A stretch of DNA of 64,000 nucleotides. It comes from Bdellovibrio sp. Its GTDB lineage: Bacteria > Bdellovibrionota > Bacteriovoracia > Bacteriovoracales > Bacteriovoracaceae. The number at the start of each line of letters is the position of its first letter. Positions within the stretch are counted from its first letter, which is position 1. A program made the translations under genes and the position numbers. Below, in pieces: positions 55,103 through 64,000 of the stretch. The notes beneath the pieces were generated by a model. The model was not told the origin of the DNA, did no database searches, and saw only the letters and a list, made by a program, of their open reading frames with translations. Where the stretch lies: the NCBI GenBank assembly GCA_016187935.1, contig JACPIU010000037.1:1-64000 (forward strand). The letters are read 5' to 3'.

Positions 55103-57771
55103 TATTTTCCATTCTCAATAGCAGCTTGAGCGGCCGCCAAACGGGCAATAGGAACCCTAAAGGGTGAACAACTCACATAGTCCAATCCTGCCTTGTGACA
55201 AAATTGAATTGAGCGCGATTCTCCACCGTGTTCTCCACAAATCCCCGTGTGCAGTTTTGAATTTTTCTCTTTACCTATTCTGTTGGAATACTCGATCAAG
55301 AAACCAACCCCCGATTGATCAAGAGTAATGAAAGGGTCTGCATCCAAAATACCTTTGGCAACATATTCACCCAGAAATTTGCCGGCATCATCCCGAGAAA
55401 GACCAAATGTTGTTTGAGTTAAATCATTGGTACCGTAACTGAAGAATTCCGCAACTTGGGACAATTCCCCCGCCATAATTGCCGCCCGTGGCAGCTCTAT
55501 CATCGTACCGACTTTATACTGCAAGGTTTGTTTTTTCTCTTCAAAAACCTGTTTGGCCACTTCTTCCAAGTCTTGCTTTAAAAGGGACAATTCTTTGATT
55601 GTAGCGACTAATGGGATCATAATTTCAGGATGAACCTTCACTCCCTGAGATTGCGCCATGATTCCGGCTTCCAAAATAGCACGGACTTGCACCTTATAGA
55701 TTTCAGGGAAAGTGATTCCCAAGCGGCAACCACGATGACCCAGCATAGGATTAAATTCGTGCAGCTGCTTAGCGCGTTCATCAATTTCCAGTAAACTTAC
55801 ATGTAAGGAACGAGCTAATTCTTCTTTTTCATGCAACTCATTCGGCAAAAATTCATGCAAGGGTGGATCAAGCAATCTGATATTGCTTGGCAATCCATCC
55901 ATGGCCTTAAAGATGCCAAAGAAGTCATCTCTTTGAAAAGGTAAGAGCTTGGCCAGAGCACGCTCGCGCTCGGATTTATTTTTAGCAAAAATCATTTCTC
56001 GAACCGCTAATATTCTCTCTGGATCAAAAAACATATGCTCTGTTCGGCATAGACCAATTCCCTGCGCACCAAATTTACGAGCGATAAAAGCATCCTGAGG
56101 ATTGTCAGCGTTGGCACGAACTTTTAGACGGCGAACAGCATCCGCCCATTTCATAAATTCACCGAAACTATCGGAAACTTTTGCTTCCAACGTAGGAACA
56201 ACACCATCCATGACTTCACCTGTCGCTCCATCAATCGTGAGAAAATCACCTTCCTTATATTCGCGATCTTTCACCGTAAGAATTTTATTTTCATGATCGA
56301 CCTTAAGAGCGGAACAACCTGCCACACAAGGCTTACCCATACCACGGGCGACTACTGCAGCATGCGATGTCATTCCTCCGCGCGCTGTGATAATTCCTTC
56401 TGCCGCCACCATCCCGGCGATGTCTTCGGGACTGGTTTCTTGGCGAACCAACATAACTTTTCGACCGGCCTCATGTAACTTAACCGCCTGGTCTGCTGTA
56501 AACACGATTTCACCGGACGCAGCTCCGGGAGAAGCTGGTAGACCATTGGCCAAAACTTCTTTCTTGGCATTAGGATCGAGTCTGGGATGGAGCAGCTGAT
56601 TCAAATCTTCCGGATTAACTCGCATCAAGGCTTCTTTTTCGGAAAGAATTTTTTCCTTCACTAAATCCACTGCGATTTGAATTCCGGCATTGGCAGTACG
56701 CTTTCCATTTCTGGTTTGCAGAATATAAAGCTTCTGTTTTTCGACAGTAAACTCGATATCCTGCATATCACGATAATGGTGTTCGAGCTTCTGATAAACA
56801 TCGCATAATTCTGCGTAGACCACCGGCATAACTTCCTCAAGGGTTTTGAGCGAACGGTTAGCATCGTTTTTTGAGAAATTATTGATTGGCCCAGGCGTTC
56901 TGATTCCGGCCACCACATCTTCACCTTGGGCATTTAATAAATACTCCCCAAAAAAACGTTTCAGACCCGTGCCGGGGTCTCGTGTAAAACAAACGCCTGT
57001 GGCCGAATCCTCTCCTAAATTCCCAAAGACCATGGACTGAATATTAACCGCAGTTCCCCAATTATGGGGGATGTTATGCAAATTGCGATACTTGATGGCC
57101 CGAGCATTATTCCACGATCCAAAAACGGCACCAACCGCCATCCATAGCTGCTCCATCGGATCAGTCGGGAAGGCCTTACCCGTTTCTTCCAAAATGATTC
57201 GTTTATAATGCCCCACTAATTCTTTCAAATCAGCGGCCTGCAAATCGGTATCCAAGTGATAACCACGGGCCTCTTTTAAATCCTCCATGCAGGCCTCAAG
57301 CAAAGAGATATTCAATCCTATAACCACGTTGGCGTACATTTGAATGAAGCGGCGATAAGAATCCCAGGCAAAACGAGGGTTATTGGTTACATGGGCCAGA
57401 CCTTCCACTGTTTTATCATTGAGACCAAGATTCAAAACCGTGTCCATCATACCAGGCATACTGGCGCGAGCGCCGCTTCTGACTGAAAATAAAAGTGGAG
57501 CGACAGAATCACCAAATTTTTTTTGGGTAATTTTTTCGATAAATTTCAAAGATTCCAAAACTTGCGTTTTAACGTCCTCATTAATCACTTTTTTATTATT
57601 TTGATAATCAATGCAAGCTTCAGTGGAAATTGTAAAACCTGGAGGAACACGTAATCCTAGAGAAGCCATTTCTGCCAAATTGGCCCCTTTCCCCCCCAAC
57701 AAATCTTTCATGCTGCGGTTACCCTCGGTCTGTTCGGCACTGAAACGATAAACCCATTTTTTTGTTGCCAT
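55102..57771 (-). CDS. ppdK: Pyruvate, phosphate dikinase
   Basis: 889 residues from ATG 57771 (GGAG upstream). GGKGANLAEM (nucleotide-binding domain), GGMTSHAAVVARGMG with the phospho-histidine, and CGEHGG with the catalytic cysteine are all present. Interconverts pyruvate, ATP and phosphate with PEP, AMP and PPi, so it can run gluconeogenesis or a PPi-dependent pyruvate kinase step. Confidence 0.96.
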   Translation of the reverse strand: MATKKWVYRFSAEQTEGNRSMKDLLGGKGANLAEMASLGLRVPPGFTISTEACIDYQNNKKVINEDVKTQVLESLKFIEKITQKKFGDSVAPLLFSVRSGARASMPGMMDTVLNLGLNDKTVEGLAHVTNNPRFAWDSYRRFIQMYANVVIGLNISLLEACMEDLKEARGYHLDTDLQAADLKELVGHYKRIILEETGKAFPTDPMEQLWMAVGAVFGSWNNARAIKYRNLHNIPHNWGTAVNIQSMVFGNLGEDSATGVCFTRDPGTGLKRFFGEYLLNAQGEDVVAGIRTPGPINNFSKNDANRSLKTLEEVMPVVYAELCDVYQKLEHHYRDMQDIEFTVEKQKLYILQTRNGKRTANAGIQIAVDLVKEKILSEKEALMRVNPEDLNQLLHPRLDPNAKKEVLANGLPASPGAASGEIVFTADQAVKLHEAGRKVMLVRQETSPEDIAGMVAAEGIITARGGMTSHAAVVARGMGKPCVAGCSALKVDHENKILTVKDREYKEGDFLTIDGATGEVMDGVVPTLEAKVSDSFGEFMKWADAVRRLKVRANADNPQDAFIARKFGAQGIGLCRTEHMFFDPERILAVREMIFAKNKSERERALAKLLPFQRDDFFGIFKAMDGLPSNIRLLDPPLHEFLPNELHEKEELARSLHVSLLEIDERAKQLHEFNPMLGHRGCRLGITFPEIYKVQVRAILEAGIMAQSQGVKVHPEIMIPLVATIKELSLLKQDLEEVAKQVFEEKKQTLQYKVGTMIELPRAAIMAGELSQVAEFFSYGTNDLTQTTFGLSRDDAGKFLGEYVAKGILDADPFITLDQSGVGFLIEYSNRIGKEKNSKLHTGICGEHGGESRSIQFCHKAGLDYVSCSPFRVPIARLAAAQAAIENGK

Positions 57772-57796
57772 CTTCAACTCCAAGTTTGTTTGATCC

Positions 57797-59122
57797 CTAT
57801 AATTTCAAATGATCTTGTAGATATTGAACTAATTTATCCATCCCCACTCGTTCTTGTGTCATGCTGTCTCGATCACGTACCGTCACCGCCTGGTCTTTCA
57901 GTGAATCATAATCCACCGTAACGCAATAAGGAGTTCCAATTTCATCCTGCCGACGATAACGCTTGCCGATCGAACCAGCGGTATCGTACTCGGCACGATA
58001 TTTCTTCTGAATATCTTGGAAAAGTTTCTGTGCCACATCCTCCAACTCTGCTTTTTTCATGAGTGGCATCATGGCGACTTTAATGGGCGCTATGGATGGT
58101 CGCAACATCAAGACAGTCCTTTCGGTTTCAGGATTACCGGCATTTTCCACTCTATAAGCGTCACAGAGCAAGGCCAAAATATGGCGGTCACATCCCACCG
58201 AGGTCTCAATCACATAGGGAATGTATTTTTTATTACCATCGACCTGATCAACGTACTGCTGATTTTTGCCCGAAAATTGTTGGTGCGCCTTGAGATCAAA
58301 ATCGGTACGGGAGTGAATTCCTTCCATTTCCCCCCAACCGATAGGAAATTCATACTCGATATCCACGGCCGCATCGGCATAGTGAGCAAGCTTATCGGGA
58401 GGATGTGGCGCCCAGCGCAGTTTCTCGCCCCGCAGACCATTTTCAAGATGCCAATTCCAACGAGCTGTCTTCCACATCTCCATAGCTTCTTTTTGTTCAC
58501 CCGGTTTTATAAAATATTGCATTTCCATTTGCTCAAATTCACGCGTGCGGAAAATAAAATTACCGGGAGTGATCTCGTTTCTAAAGGCCTTCCCGATTTG
58601 CGCAATCCCAAAGGGAAGTTTTTTACGCATAGAACTTTGGACATTCAAAAAATTAACGAAAATTCCCTGGGCGGTTTCAGGCCGCAGATAGGCAATGGAA
58701 GCGGTATTTTCAACTGGGCCAACTTGGGTTTTGAACATCAAATTAAAATCTCTGGATTCAGTGAATTGTCCTTTGGCCCCACACTTGGGGCAAGGGGCAC
58801 TAAGATTAATTTGATCGGTTCGAAAACGCTCCTTGCAGCTCTTGCAATCAACCAATGGATCAGAAAAACCATCCACATGGCCGGAGGCCTTCCAAACTGT
58901 TGGGTGCATGAGAATAGAAGCATCAACACCGACAACATCCTCACGGAAAGTCATGGCCTTCCACCAACTATTTTTAACATTCAGTTTAAGTTCAACACCC
59001 AATGGTCCAAAATCCCAACAACCGCCAAAACCCCCGTAAATTTCCGAACTTTGAAATATAAAACCTCGTTGCTTGCACAGACTGACGAGATCGTTCATGG
59101 ATGTTAAATCTGCTAGGCCCAC
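57797..59122 (-). CDS. glyS: Glycyl-tRNA synthetase (eukaryotic/archaeal-type, single chain)
   Basis: 441 residues from GTG 59122 (GAGGAG eight bases upstream; ATG 59098 is an alternative). [30 protein letters not shown] and the Zn ribbon CKSC/CPKC near residues 80-105 identify the alpha2-type class II enzyme, not the bacterial alpha2-beta2 type. Charges tRNA-Gly. Confidence 0.95.
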   Translation of the reverse strand: MGLADLTSMNDLVSLCKQRGFIFQSSEIYGGFGGCWDFGPLGVELKLNVKNSWWKAMTFREDVVGVDASILMHPTVWKASGHVDGFSDPLVDCKSCKERFRTDQINLSAPCPKCGAKGQFTESRDFNLMFKTQVGPVENTASIAYLRPETAQGIFVNFLNVQSSMRKKLPFGIAQIGKAFRNEITPGNFIFRTREFEQMEMQYFIKPGEQKEAMEMWKTARWNWHLENGLRGEKLRWAPHPPDKLAHYADAAVDIEYEFPIGWGEMEGIHSRTDFDLKAHQQFSGKNQQYVDQVDGNKKYIPYVIETSVGCDRHILALLCDAYRVENAGNPETERTVLMLRPSIAPIKVAMMPLMKKAELEDVAQKLFQDIQKKYRAEYDTAGSIGKRYRRQDEIGTPYCVTVDYDSLKDQAVTVRDRDSMTQERVGMDKLVQYLQDHLKL

Positions 59123-59197
59123 AGCGTTGACTCCTCGTAAAGTAATTTTTGGGAAGTGTAACAAGAAGGGGGCAAGTTGTCGGCACTTTTTCCGTCA

Positions 59198-60922
59198 TTA
59201 ACTGGATTGGCCGAGCTGATAGAGTTTGAAATATTCACCTTGTGTAGACAAAAGTTCTGCATGTGTTCCTTGTTCAACAATTTCACCGTGGCGCATAACA
59301 TAAATACGATCAAAATCAGCAATAGTTGAAAGCCTGTGGGCCACTGCGATAATGGTCTTATCGGCCCCCAGTTCACCCATCGCCTTTTGCACAAAACGCT
59401 CTGATTCATTATCAAGGGCCGAGGTGGCCTCATCAAACAAATAGATCGGAGGGTTTCGCATCAAGGCCCGTGCCAAGGTAATTCTTTGCTGCTGGCCGCC
59501 TGACAATTTTACTCCACGATCACCGATAATGGTCTGCTCTTGCTCAGGCATGGCCTTGACGAAGGATGTAGCATAAGCCGTATTCAAGGCCTCTTGCAGA
59601 CGATCTGATTGTTCATCTTTCCGATCCAGTGTCAGACAGAGATTGAAGGCAATAGTGTCATTAAAAAGAAAAACATCCTGCCCCACCAGACCAAAAAAAC
59701 TTCGCCTGGCACTATTTTTTGTATCACAAACATCTTTTCCATCTATAAAAAGCATGCCAGGGGGCAAGCTATATAAGCCTAAAAATAAATTAATCAGAGA
59801 GGTTTTGCCAGCACCAGAGGGCCCCACGAAGGCGACTCGCTCACCTTTTTTGATGGTAAAATTAACATTTTTTAAAACTTGTTTTTCCCCATAGGAAAAA
59901 GAGAGATTGCGGGCAACAATCTCTTGCGAAAAATAAGTCGGCGCATACCTTCCCTGGTCGACTTCCTCAGGTAAATCAAAGAAATGAAAAATGCGCTCAC
60001 CTGCTGCCTGGGCCTGATTGAGTTTTATATTGGCCTGGGCGTACTTACGAATGGGGTCCATAAGTAAGGCCATGGCCGTAATAAAACTAATAAAGTCACC
60101 CGTAGTAATGGCCCTTGATTGAATACGGTAATGGGCGAAAACAATAATTCCCGAAAAGGCCAAAGCTCCTACCAATTCCACCATGGGATGGGCAATTTCC
60201 TCTACGATCGTGGTTTTCATCAAATGATTGAAGTATTGATCTTGGGCACGCAGAAATCGCATGGATGCCAAATTTTGCAGACTAAAGGCCTTGATCACTT
60301 TGTTGCCAATGATACCTTCAGAAAGTGTATGCGTAAGATCTCCAAGCTCTTCTTGAACGTGATGCTGATTTTTTCGCACCAAACGACCGCTTTTACTAAA
60401 AATATAAACGAATAAGGGAGCGACTAATACGATCACCAAGGTCAACTGCCAATCACGATAAAGTGCCAACCCAAACATAAATACGGCAGTCAGAGGTTCC
60501 CGGACGATATCGATGGCGCCTTTCAAACCTTGGGAAAAAATGTGAGTGTCATTTACAAGTCCGCTGACCAAGGCACCTTGCTTTTGATCGTTGAAAAAGC
60601 TCAATGGTAAATTCTGAATTTTGCGATAAAACTGTTCCCGCACACGGCAGGTGGTTTGATCGACAACATAGCGAAGCCAGTAAAAATGATAAAAACGGCA
60701 GGGAAAATTGAGAATCATGATGAGAAGTAAGAGCCCCGCCAAACCCACGGCATCGCTTAAACTTGCATTGGCACTGAGACCTTGATCAAAAATAGGCTTT
60801 ACCAGATAGGCTTGCCAAGCCTTGAGCAAGGCCAACAAGAATGAAAATATCAAAGCACCAATCACTTTTCCTTTGTGATGGGCCAGATAAGGGTATAGAC
60901 GTTGAAAAAAGCGCTTATCCAT
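59198..60922 (-). CDS. MsbA-like lipid A / lipid ABC exporter
   Basis: 574 residues. Six membrane helices in the first 310 residues, then an ATPase domain with GPSGAGKTS, LSGGQQQR and IYLFDEATSALD. Half-transporter of the MsbA type, which flips lipid A core or other lipids across the inner membrane. Context (recO upstream, glyS downstream) gives no further hint; a drug or peptide exporter is possible. Confidence 0.88.
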   Translation of the reverse strand: MDKRFFQRLYPYLAHHKGKVIGALIFSFLLALLKAWQAYLVKPIFDQGLSANASLSDAVGLAGLLLLIMILNFPCRFYHFYWLRYVVDQTTCRVREQFYRKIQNLPLSFFNDQKQGALVSGLVNDTHIFSQGLKGAIDIVREPLTAVFMFGLALYRDWQLTLVIVLVAPLFVYIFSKSGRLVRKNQHHVQEELGDLTHTLSEGIIGNKVIKAFSLQNLASMRFLRAQDQYFNHLMKTTIVEEIAHPMVELVGALAFSGIIVFAHYRIQSRAITTGDFISFITAMALLMDPIRKYAQANIKLNQAQAAGERIFHFFDLPEEVDQGRYAPTYFSQEIVARNLSFSYGEKQVLKNVNFTIKKGERVAFVGPSGAGKTSLINLFLGLYSLPPGMLFIDGKDVCDTKNSARRSFFGLVGQDVFLFNDTIAFNLCLTLDRKDEQSDRLQEALNTAYATSFVKAMPEQEQTIIGDRGVKLSGGQQQRITLARALMRNPPIYLFDEATSALDNESERFVQKAMGELGADKTIIAVAHRLSTIADFDRIYVMRHGEIVEQGTHAELLSTQGEYFKLYQLGQSS

Positions 60923-60931
60923 GTTGCGCCA

Positions 60932-61756
60932 TTATATGACGAGTGAAAGCGTTTTGAAATCGAAAGGATGCAAATGGATGTGAAATAGAAAATAATCTAC
61001 CAATTCCTTCACCGGGACAAACTTCATGTCTTCGGAAAAGGTAAAATCGGGATAACGTGTTTGGCGCACTTGTATCAGGAATTTCCACAGGGATGTATGA
61101 GAAGACAGATGCCTGCCATCCCCAATAAGACCAGCATCGGCAAATCCACCTTTTTCAGCAAGCAGACCAAGACTTAATTGCGAAGCAAGTGGCACTCCAG
61201 ACAAAACGCATTTCTCCAGCAGTGGGAAAATTCCCAGTTCTAACATTAATTTACTGATAAAAAGGGCCAACTGGCCGGTCAAATCGATCGGACCTTCATG
61301 GGATTGGTGTATGAGAGATTGATCCAGGTAGATGAGTGCATTACTCAGGACACGAAAGAAACCAACCATTTCATCGTTATTGACATATTCACTATCCTGA
61401 TCTTGGTCTTGCTCCCAGTCGTGGATGGACACTTGAGGCGCAAGTTTTGCAACAACTTCGAGAAAAAAACAACAGAGCGAATAGGCCTTATAATCATGCC
61501 GAATTTTCTGATGGCACCAAGTGGCCTCAAATTCTTTTCCCGCCAATAATCCATCCGAAGAAGAACGCCCACTCACTTCTCCGTGACATAAATGCCCCAA
61601 TTCGATATCACTTCCCTTTTGGTGCTTGCCTCCGCCTCTCCCCCCATAGAGCAAGACATGAGCAACCTGCCCATTGCGAGTGAGCAATTTCATGATGATG
61701 TGTCTGTCTTGGTACGGCATCTTAGAAAGTACCAAACCTTCAACTTTTCTTTGCAT
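60932..61756 (-). CDS. recO: DNA repair protein RecO
   Basis: 274 residues from ATG 61756. An N-terminal OB-fold (VEGLVLSKMPYQDRHIIMKLLTRNG, LLYGGRGG) and a helical C-terminal domain follow the RecO pattern. No complete CxxC zinc finger. It loads RecA with RecR on gapped DNA. The start overlaps the helicase end by about 67 bases; ATG 61720 would reduce this. Confidence 0.8.
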   Translation of the reverse strand: MQRKVEGLVLSKMPYQDRHIIMKLLTRNGQVAHVLLYGGRGGGKHQKGSDIELGHLCHGEVSGRSSSDGLLAGKEFEATWCHQKIRHDYKAYSLCCFFLEVVAKLAPQVSIHDWEQDQDQDSEYVNNDEMVGFFRVLSNALIYLDQSLIHQSHEGPIDLTGQLALFISKLMLELGIFPLLEKCVLSGVPLASQLSLGLLAEKGGFADAGLIGDGRHLSSHTSLWKFLIQVRQTRYPDFTFSEDMKFVPVKELVDYFLFHIHLHPFDFKTLSLVI

Positions 61757-62838
61757 GCATGTACTGCCTGCGACGGGAGGCGCCTCCACTTACATAAATA
61801 CGTTGAAACATGAGTAAAGCAAATTCGATAAAGTTTGTCTCGAAACTTTCCCCACGACTGGGCAGATGCTGCACCCGGCGGCCGTGGGTAGGATACAGAG
61901 TAAACAGAAAAACCTCGGCCATCCCTTCCGCCACGTCCAACCATTTGAAACCAAATATCATAAACGTCTACCCGATACGTGATAAAAATATTCTGAATAG
62001 CGGGAAGATTGACTCCATGGCCCAAGGCCGTGGTCGCCACAATAATTTGCGGTCCGAATTTATCTTGAGCAACGGATTTGGCCAAGGCCTGGGCGAACTC
62101 ACCGGCCTGACCTCCAACCATGGCCAGAGCGTTAAAACCCAATTTTTGCAATAATTTTATACGCTGGAAAACTTCTTCACGATATCGGCAAAAAATTAAA
62201 CAACGTTGGCGTTTTTTAAAACATATTTTCCACCAAAGGATCGCCTCCAATATTTTCTTACTCGTGGGAATATCGGGAAATTCAATGATTTTATCAGGCG
62301 AAAAGCGGAAATGGTGGTTTCCATAATTGAGATAATCAACCTTATCAAAGCCTAAGAGAGCGCTTCGCTGCCATTCCGCGTGCAATAACTGATCAAAAGT
62401 CGCCGTCAGACCAATGACCAATCCTTGAGCGGAAGAGAGCTCGAAAAGACATTGAATCAACCTTGGTCTGAAACTGAATCCCCAATAAAAAAGCAGGTGA
62501 AATTCATCCAAAATAAAAATAGCATCAGAGCGCTTCATTAATTTATGCGCCTTTATTCCGGAAAAAACTTCGAACGTTGTTACAATAATTTCTGTACAGT
62601 ACGCCGCTTTTTTGGCCATCTGATTAAATTCGAAAGTATTTTTGGGCGCCTGAATTTCTATCGGAAAGTCGCGAAACGTCTCCAGACATCGAGCGTGAAA
62701 TTCATTGGTCAATGATCGTAAGGGAGAAAGGTAGACCAAAAGACCGCCTCCCTTCTGGCACATTTGCCGGCCCATCTCTAAAATAGCAGAGGTTTTTCCT
62801 GCAGCAATTGGAGCTAGGAGAAGTAAAAAGTCGGCCAT
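61690..62838 (-). CDS. SF2 DExH-box helicase
   Basis: 382 residues. Motif I AAGKTS (about 12-17), motif Ia LSPLRSLTNEF, motif II ILDEFH, motif III TATF, motif VI QMVGRGGRDG. The first helicase motif starts near the N-terminus, so no accessory N-domain exists. The short size (both RecA-like halves only) and overlap with recO suggest a repair or RNA-unwinding role. An in-frame stop precedes ATG 62838 by 14 codons with no other start codon, so this start is firm. Confidence 0.85.
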   Translation of the reverse strand: MADFLLLLAPIAAGKTSAILEMGRQMCQKGGGLLVYLSPLRSLTNEFHARCLETFRDFPIEIQAPKNTFEFNQMAKKAAYCTEIIVTTFEVFSGIKAHKLMKRSDAIFILDEFHLLFYWGFSFRPRLIQCLFELSSAQGLVIGLTATFDQLLHAEWQRSALLGFDKVDYLNYGNHHFRFSPDKIIEFPDIPTSKKILEAILWWKICFKKRQRCLIFCRYREEVFQRIKLLQKLGFNALAMVGGQAGEFAQALAKSVAQDKFGPQIIVATTALGHGVNLPAIQNIFITYRVDVYDIWFQMVGRGGRDGRGFSVYSVSYPRPPGAASAQSWGKFRDKLYRICFTHVSTYLCKWRRLPSQAVHACKEKLKVWYFLRCRTKTDTSS

Positions 62839-63076
62839 GGCCGCAATTCTTGCAAAACTGATAACATCTTGGTTTTCTTAACATCTCAATATTCCTGGCC
62901 TATTGCAAATCCGATATGCAAGGTCTGCTAATTTAAAATTCGCGGCAAAAAAATACATTAGTAAAAAAAGATTCTTGTTATGTTCCTAATGTTCCGATGA
63001 GTTAGCAATGAAAGTGAACGGGACTAATATTATGAGTAAATTAAAAAAATGCTCTTGAGCAAAATGGATAAAGGCC
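62839..63076. other. Divergent intergenic region with small palindrome and mini-ORF
   Basis: AT-rich region between the helicase (minus) and glycosyltransferase (plus). TTGCA (62903-62907) faces TGCAA (62917-62921), a possible operator. A 16-codon open frame (63008-63058, MKVNGTNIMSKLKKCS) precedes the glycosyltransferase start by 18 bases and includes a GCTC-TT-GAGC hairpin at its end. Whether it is translated is unknown. Confidence 0.4.
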
Positions 63077-64000
63077 GTGGCCAAATTTAAAATCCTTCAA
63101 GTCGCCAAATATTATTTTCCTTATCGTAGAGGGATGGAATCTGTCACGCAATCGCTCAGCGAAGGACTGGCCAAGTCCGGTATGGAAGTTACCGTTTTAT
63201 GCTCGATGGAGAGGCGTTGGTCCTCAATGACAAGAGAGATTGAGGGAGTCAACGTTGTGAAAGTTCCACAAGTTGGGGTCATCGCCTCTCAACCTTTGAC
63301 TCCCACCTGGCCGGATGTCTACAAAGACCTGGCGCAAGAGGCAGACCTCATTCACATTCACTGCCCCAACCCCTTGGCCGAGTTATCCTTTTTGATGGCC
63401 CCGAAGCATTGTCCTGTTGTTGTTACTTCTCATTCCGAAACTATCCGACAAAAATGGCTTTTGCCTTTTTACTATCCGCTGCAAAAAATGTTCTTGCGAG
63501 AGGTGGATAGAATTATCGTGCCTACGATTAATCACATCCGCTATGGCAGTGGTCTTAAATACATGCAAGACAAATGCACCCTGATTCCCTTTGGACTTGA
63601 TCCCACCTGCATGGAAAAAAATTGTATCTCGAATGTGATGAGTAAAGAACTGCTAAATAAATACGGGCCTTACGCCTTCTTCTTAGGACGTCTTGCCTCA
63701 TACAAAGGTTTGGATTTTTTGATCGAAGCCATGCGCGATGTTAATCATAATCTTATTATTGCCGGTGATGGCCCTGAGCGCAGCAGACTTGAGGCCTTGG
63801 TGGCCCAATACCAATTGCAAGACAAAGTACATTTCTTCGGCAATATAACAAATCAGGAACTCTTTAGAGCTCTCTATCATTCTTGCCAAATGGTGGTTCT
63901 CCCGAGTGTCACACCGGCCGAGAATTTTGGGATGATTCAACTGGAGGCCATGTGCGCTTCCAAGCCAGTCATTACGACAGATCTAAAATCCGGTGTGCCT
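63077..64000 (+). CDS. GT4-family glycosyltransferase (partial, 3' end beyond right edge)
   Basis: 308 codons open to the window edge. Start is GTG 63077; a stop lies 19 bases upstream with no other start codon. ILQVAKYYFPYRRGMESVTQSLSEGL, LIHIHCPNP, CTLIPFGLD, AFFLGRLASYKGLDFLIEA and AENFGMIQLEAMCASKPVI are the GT4 (GT-B fold) signatures, including the EX7E-type motif. It would transfer a sugar to a lipid or polysaccharide; the acceptor is unknown. Likely the first gene of an envelope polysaccharide region to the right. Confidence 0.85.
   Translation, partial: MAKFKILQVAKYYFPYRRGMESVTQSLSEGLAKSGMEVTVLCSMERRWSSMTREIEGVNVVKVPQVGVIASQPLTPTWPDVYKDLAQEADLIHIHCPNPLAELSFLMAPKHCPVVVTSHSETIRQKWLLPFYYPLQKMFLREVDRIIVPTINHIRYGSGLKYMQDKCTLIPFGLDPTCMEKNCISNVMSKELLNKYGPYAFFLGRLASYKGLDFLIEAMRDVNHNLIIAGDGPERSRLEALVAQYQLQDKVHFFGNITNQELFRALYHSCQMVVLPSVTPAENFGMIQLEAMCASKPVITTDLKSGVP

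Noticed and set aside
58016-59107. 363-codon plus-strand frame opposite glyS
   Set aside because: It lies wholly antisense to an unmistakable glycyl-tRNA synthetase and has no family features.
1-64000. CRISPR array, prophage, transposase or toxin-antitoxin locus
   Set aside because: I looked for regularly spaced repeats, integrase or transposase motifs and paired small genes and saw none beyond the coding tandem repeat at the left edge.

Overview
The window looks like chromosome from a Gram-negative, flagellated, rod-shaped bacterium with an outer membrane. It carries lipoprotein signal peptides, an MsbA-type exporter, MreCD/RodA/PBP2, Mpl murein recycling and a long flagellar operon. The mix of genes best fits the Bdellovibrionota (Bacteriovorax-like predatory bacteria): a FlhG-like ATPase beside a J-domain/RodZ-type protein, a TIGR02530 protein and MotE inside the flagellar operon, a VKOR-DsbA fusion, PPDK, and proteins with tail-fibre-like repeats. 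That placement is inference. No rRNA or tRNA gene was found to confirm it.

Layout. 1-2.8 kb: an accessory-looking end with a repeat lipoprotein running off the left edge, a 0.7 kb non-coding stretch with a structured segment, and two small exported proteins. 2.8-5.4 kb: mannose-6-phosphate isomerase, a Lon N-domain protein and a polyprenol/phytol-kinase-like membrane protein. 5.6-11 kb: a plus-strand run of FlhG-like ATPase, J/HTH protein, RluD-type synthase, PgeF, VKOR-DsbA and TatD. 11-16.8 kb: YhaM-type nuclease, gap-pgk-secG, HD-GYP phosphodiesterase and SSB. 16.9-25.6 kb: mostly poorly known genes, including a TadG-like protein, a basic/acidic bipartite protein, an HD phosphohydrolase, a DUF350-like pair, and a rhodanese-like gene behind an elaborately structured leader. 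25.7-30.3 kb: mreC-mreD-mrdA-rodA without an adjacent mreB. 30.5-32.2 kb: PpiD/SurA-type foldase and ferredoxin. 32.3-49.4 kb: one large minus-strand flagellar unit (TPR protein, degenerate sigma-54 activator, flgBC-fliEFGHIJ-motE-fliK-flgD-TIGR02530-flgE, terminator) with an intact NtrC-type regulator upstream. 49.5-62.8 kb: metK and a tightly packed minus-strand run (helicase, recO, msbA, glyS, ppdK, serine hydrolase, mpl, unknown secreted protein). 63.1 kb to the end: a GT4 glycosyltransferase cut by the right edge.

The signals most worth a second look are: (i) a 45-bp perfect repeat shared between the Lon-domain gene and an intergenic region 13 kb away, which looks like a small element inserted in frame; (ii) a 144-nt leader before the rhodanese-like gene with mutually exclusive hairpins and a hairpin covering the ribosome binding site; (iii) a sigma-54 activator homologue in the flagellar operon that has lost both the GAFTGA loop and the Walker B acids but keeps its DNA-binding domain; (iv) the structured non-coding segment at 1.1-1.4 kb; (v) an apparent abundance of the word GGCC.
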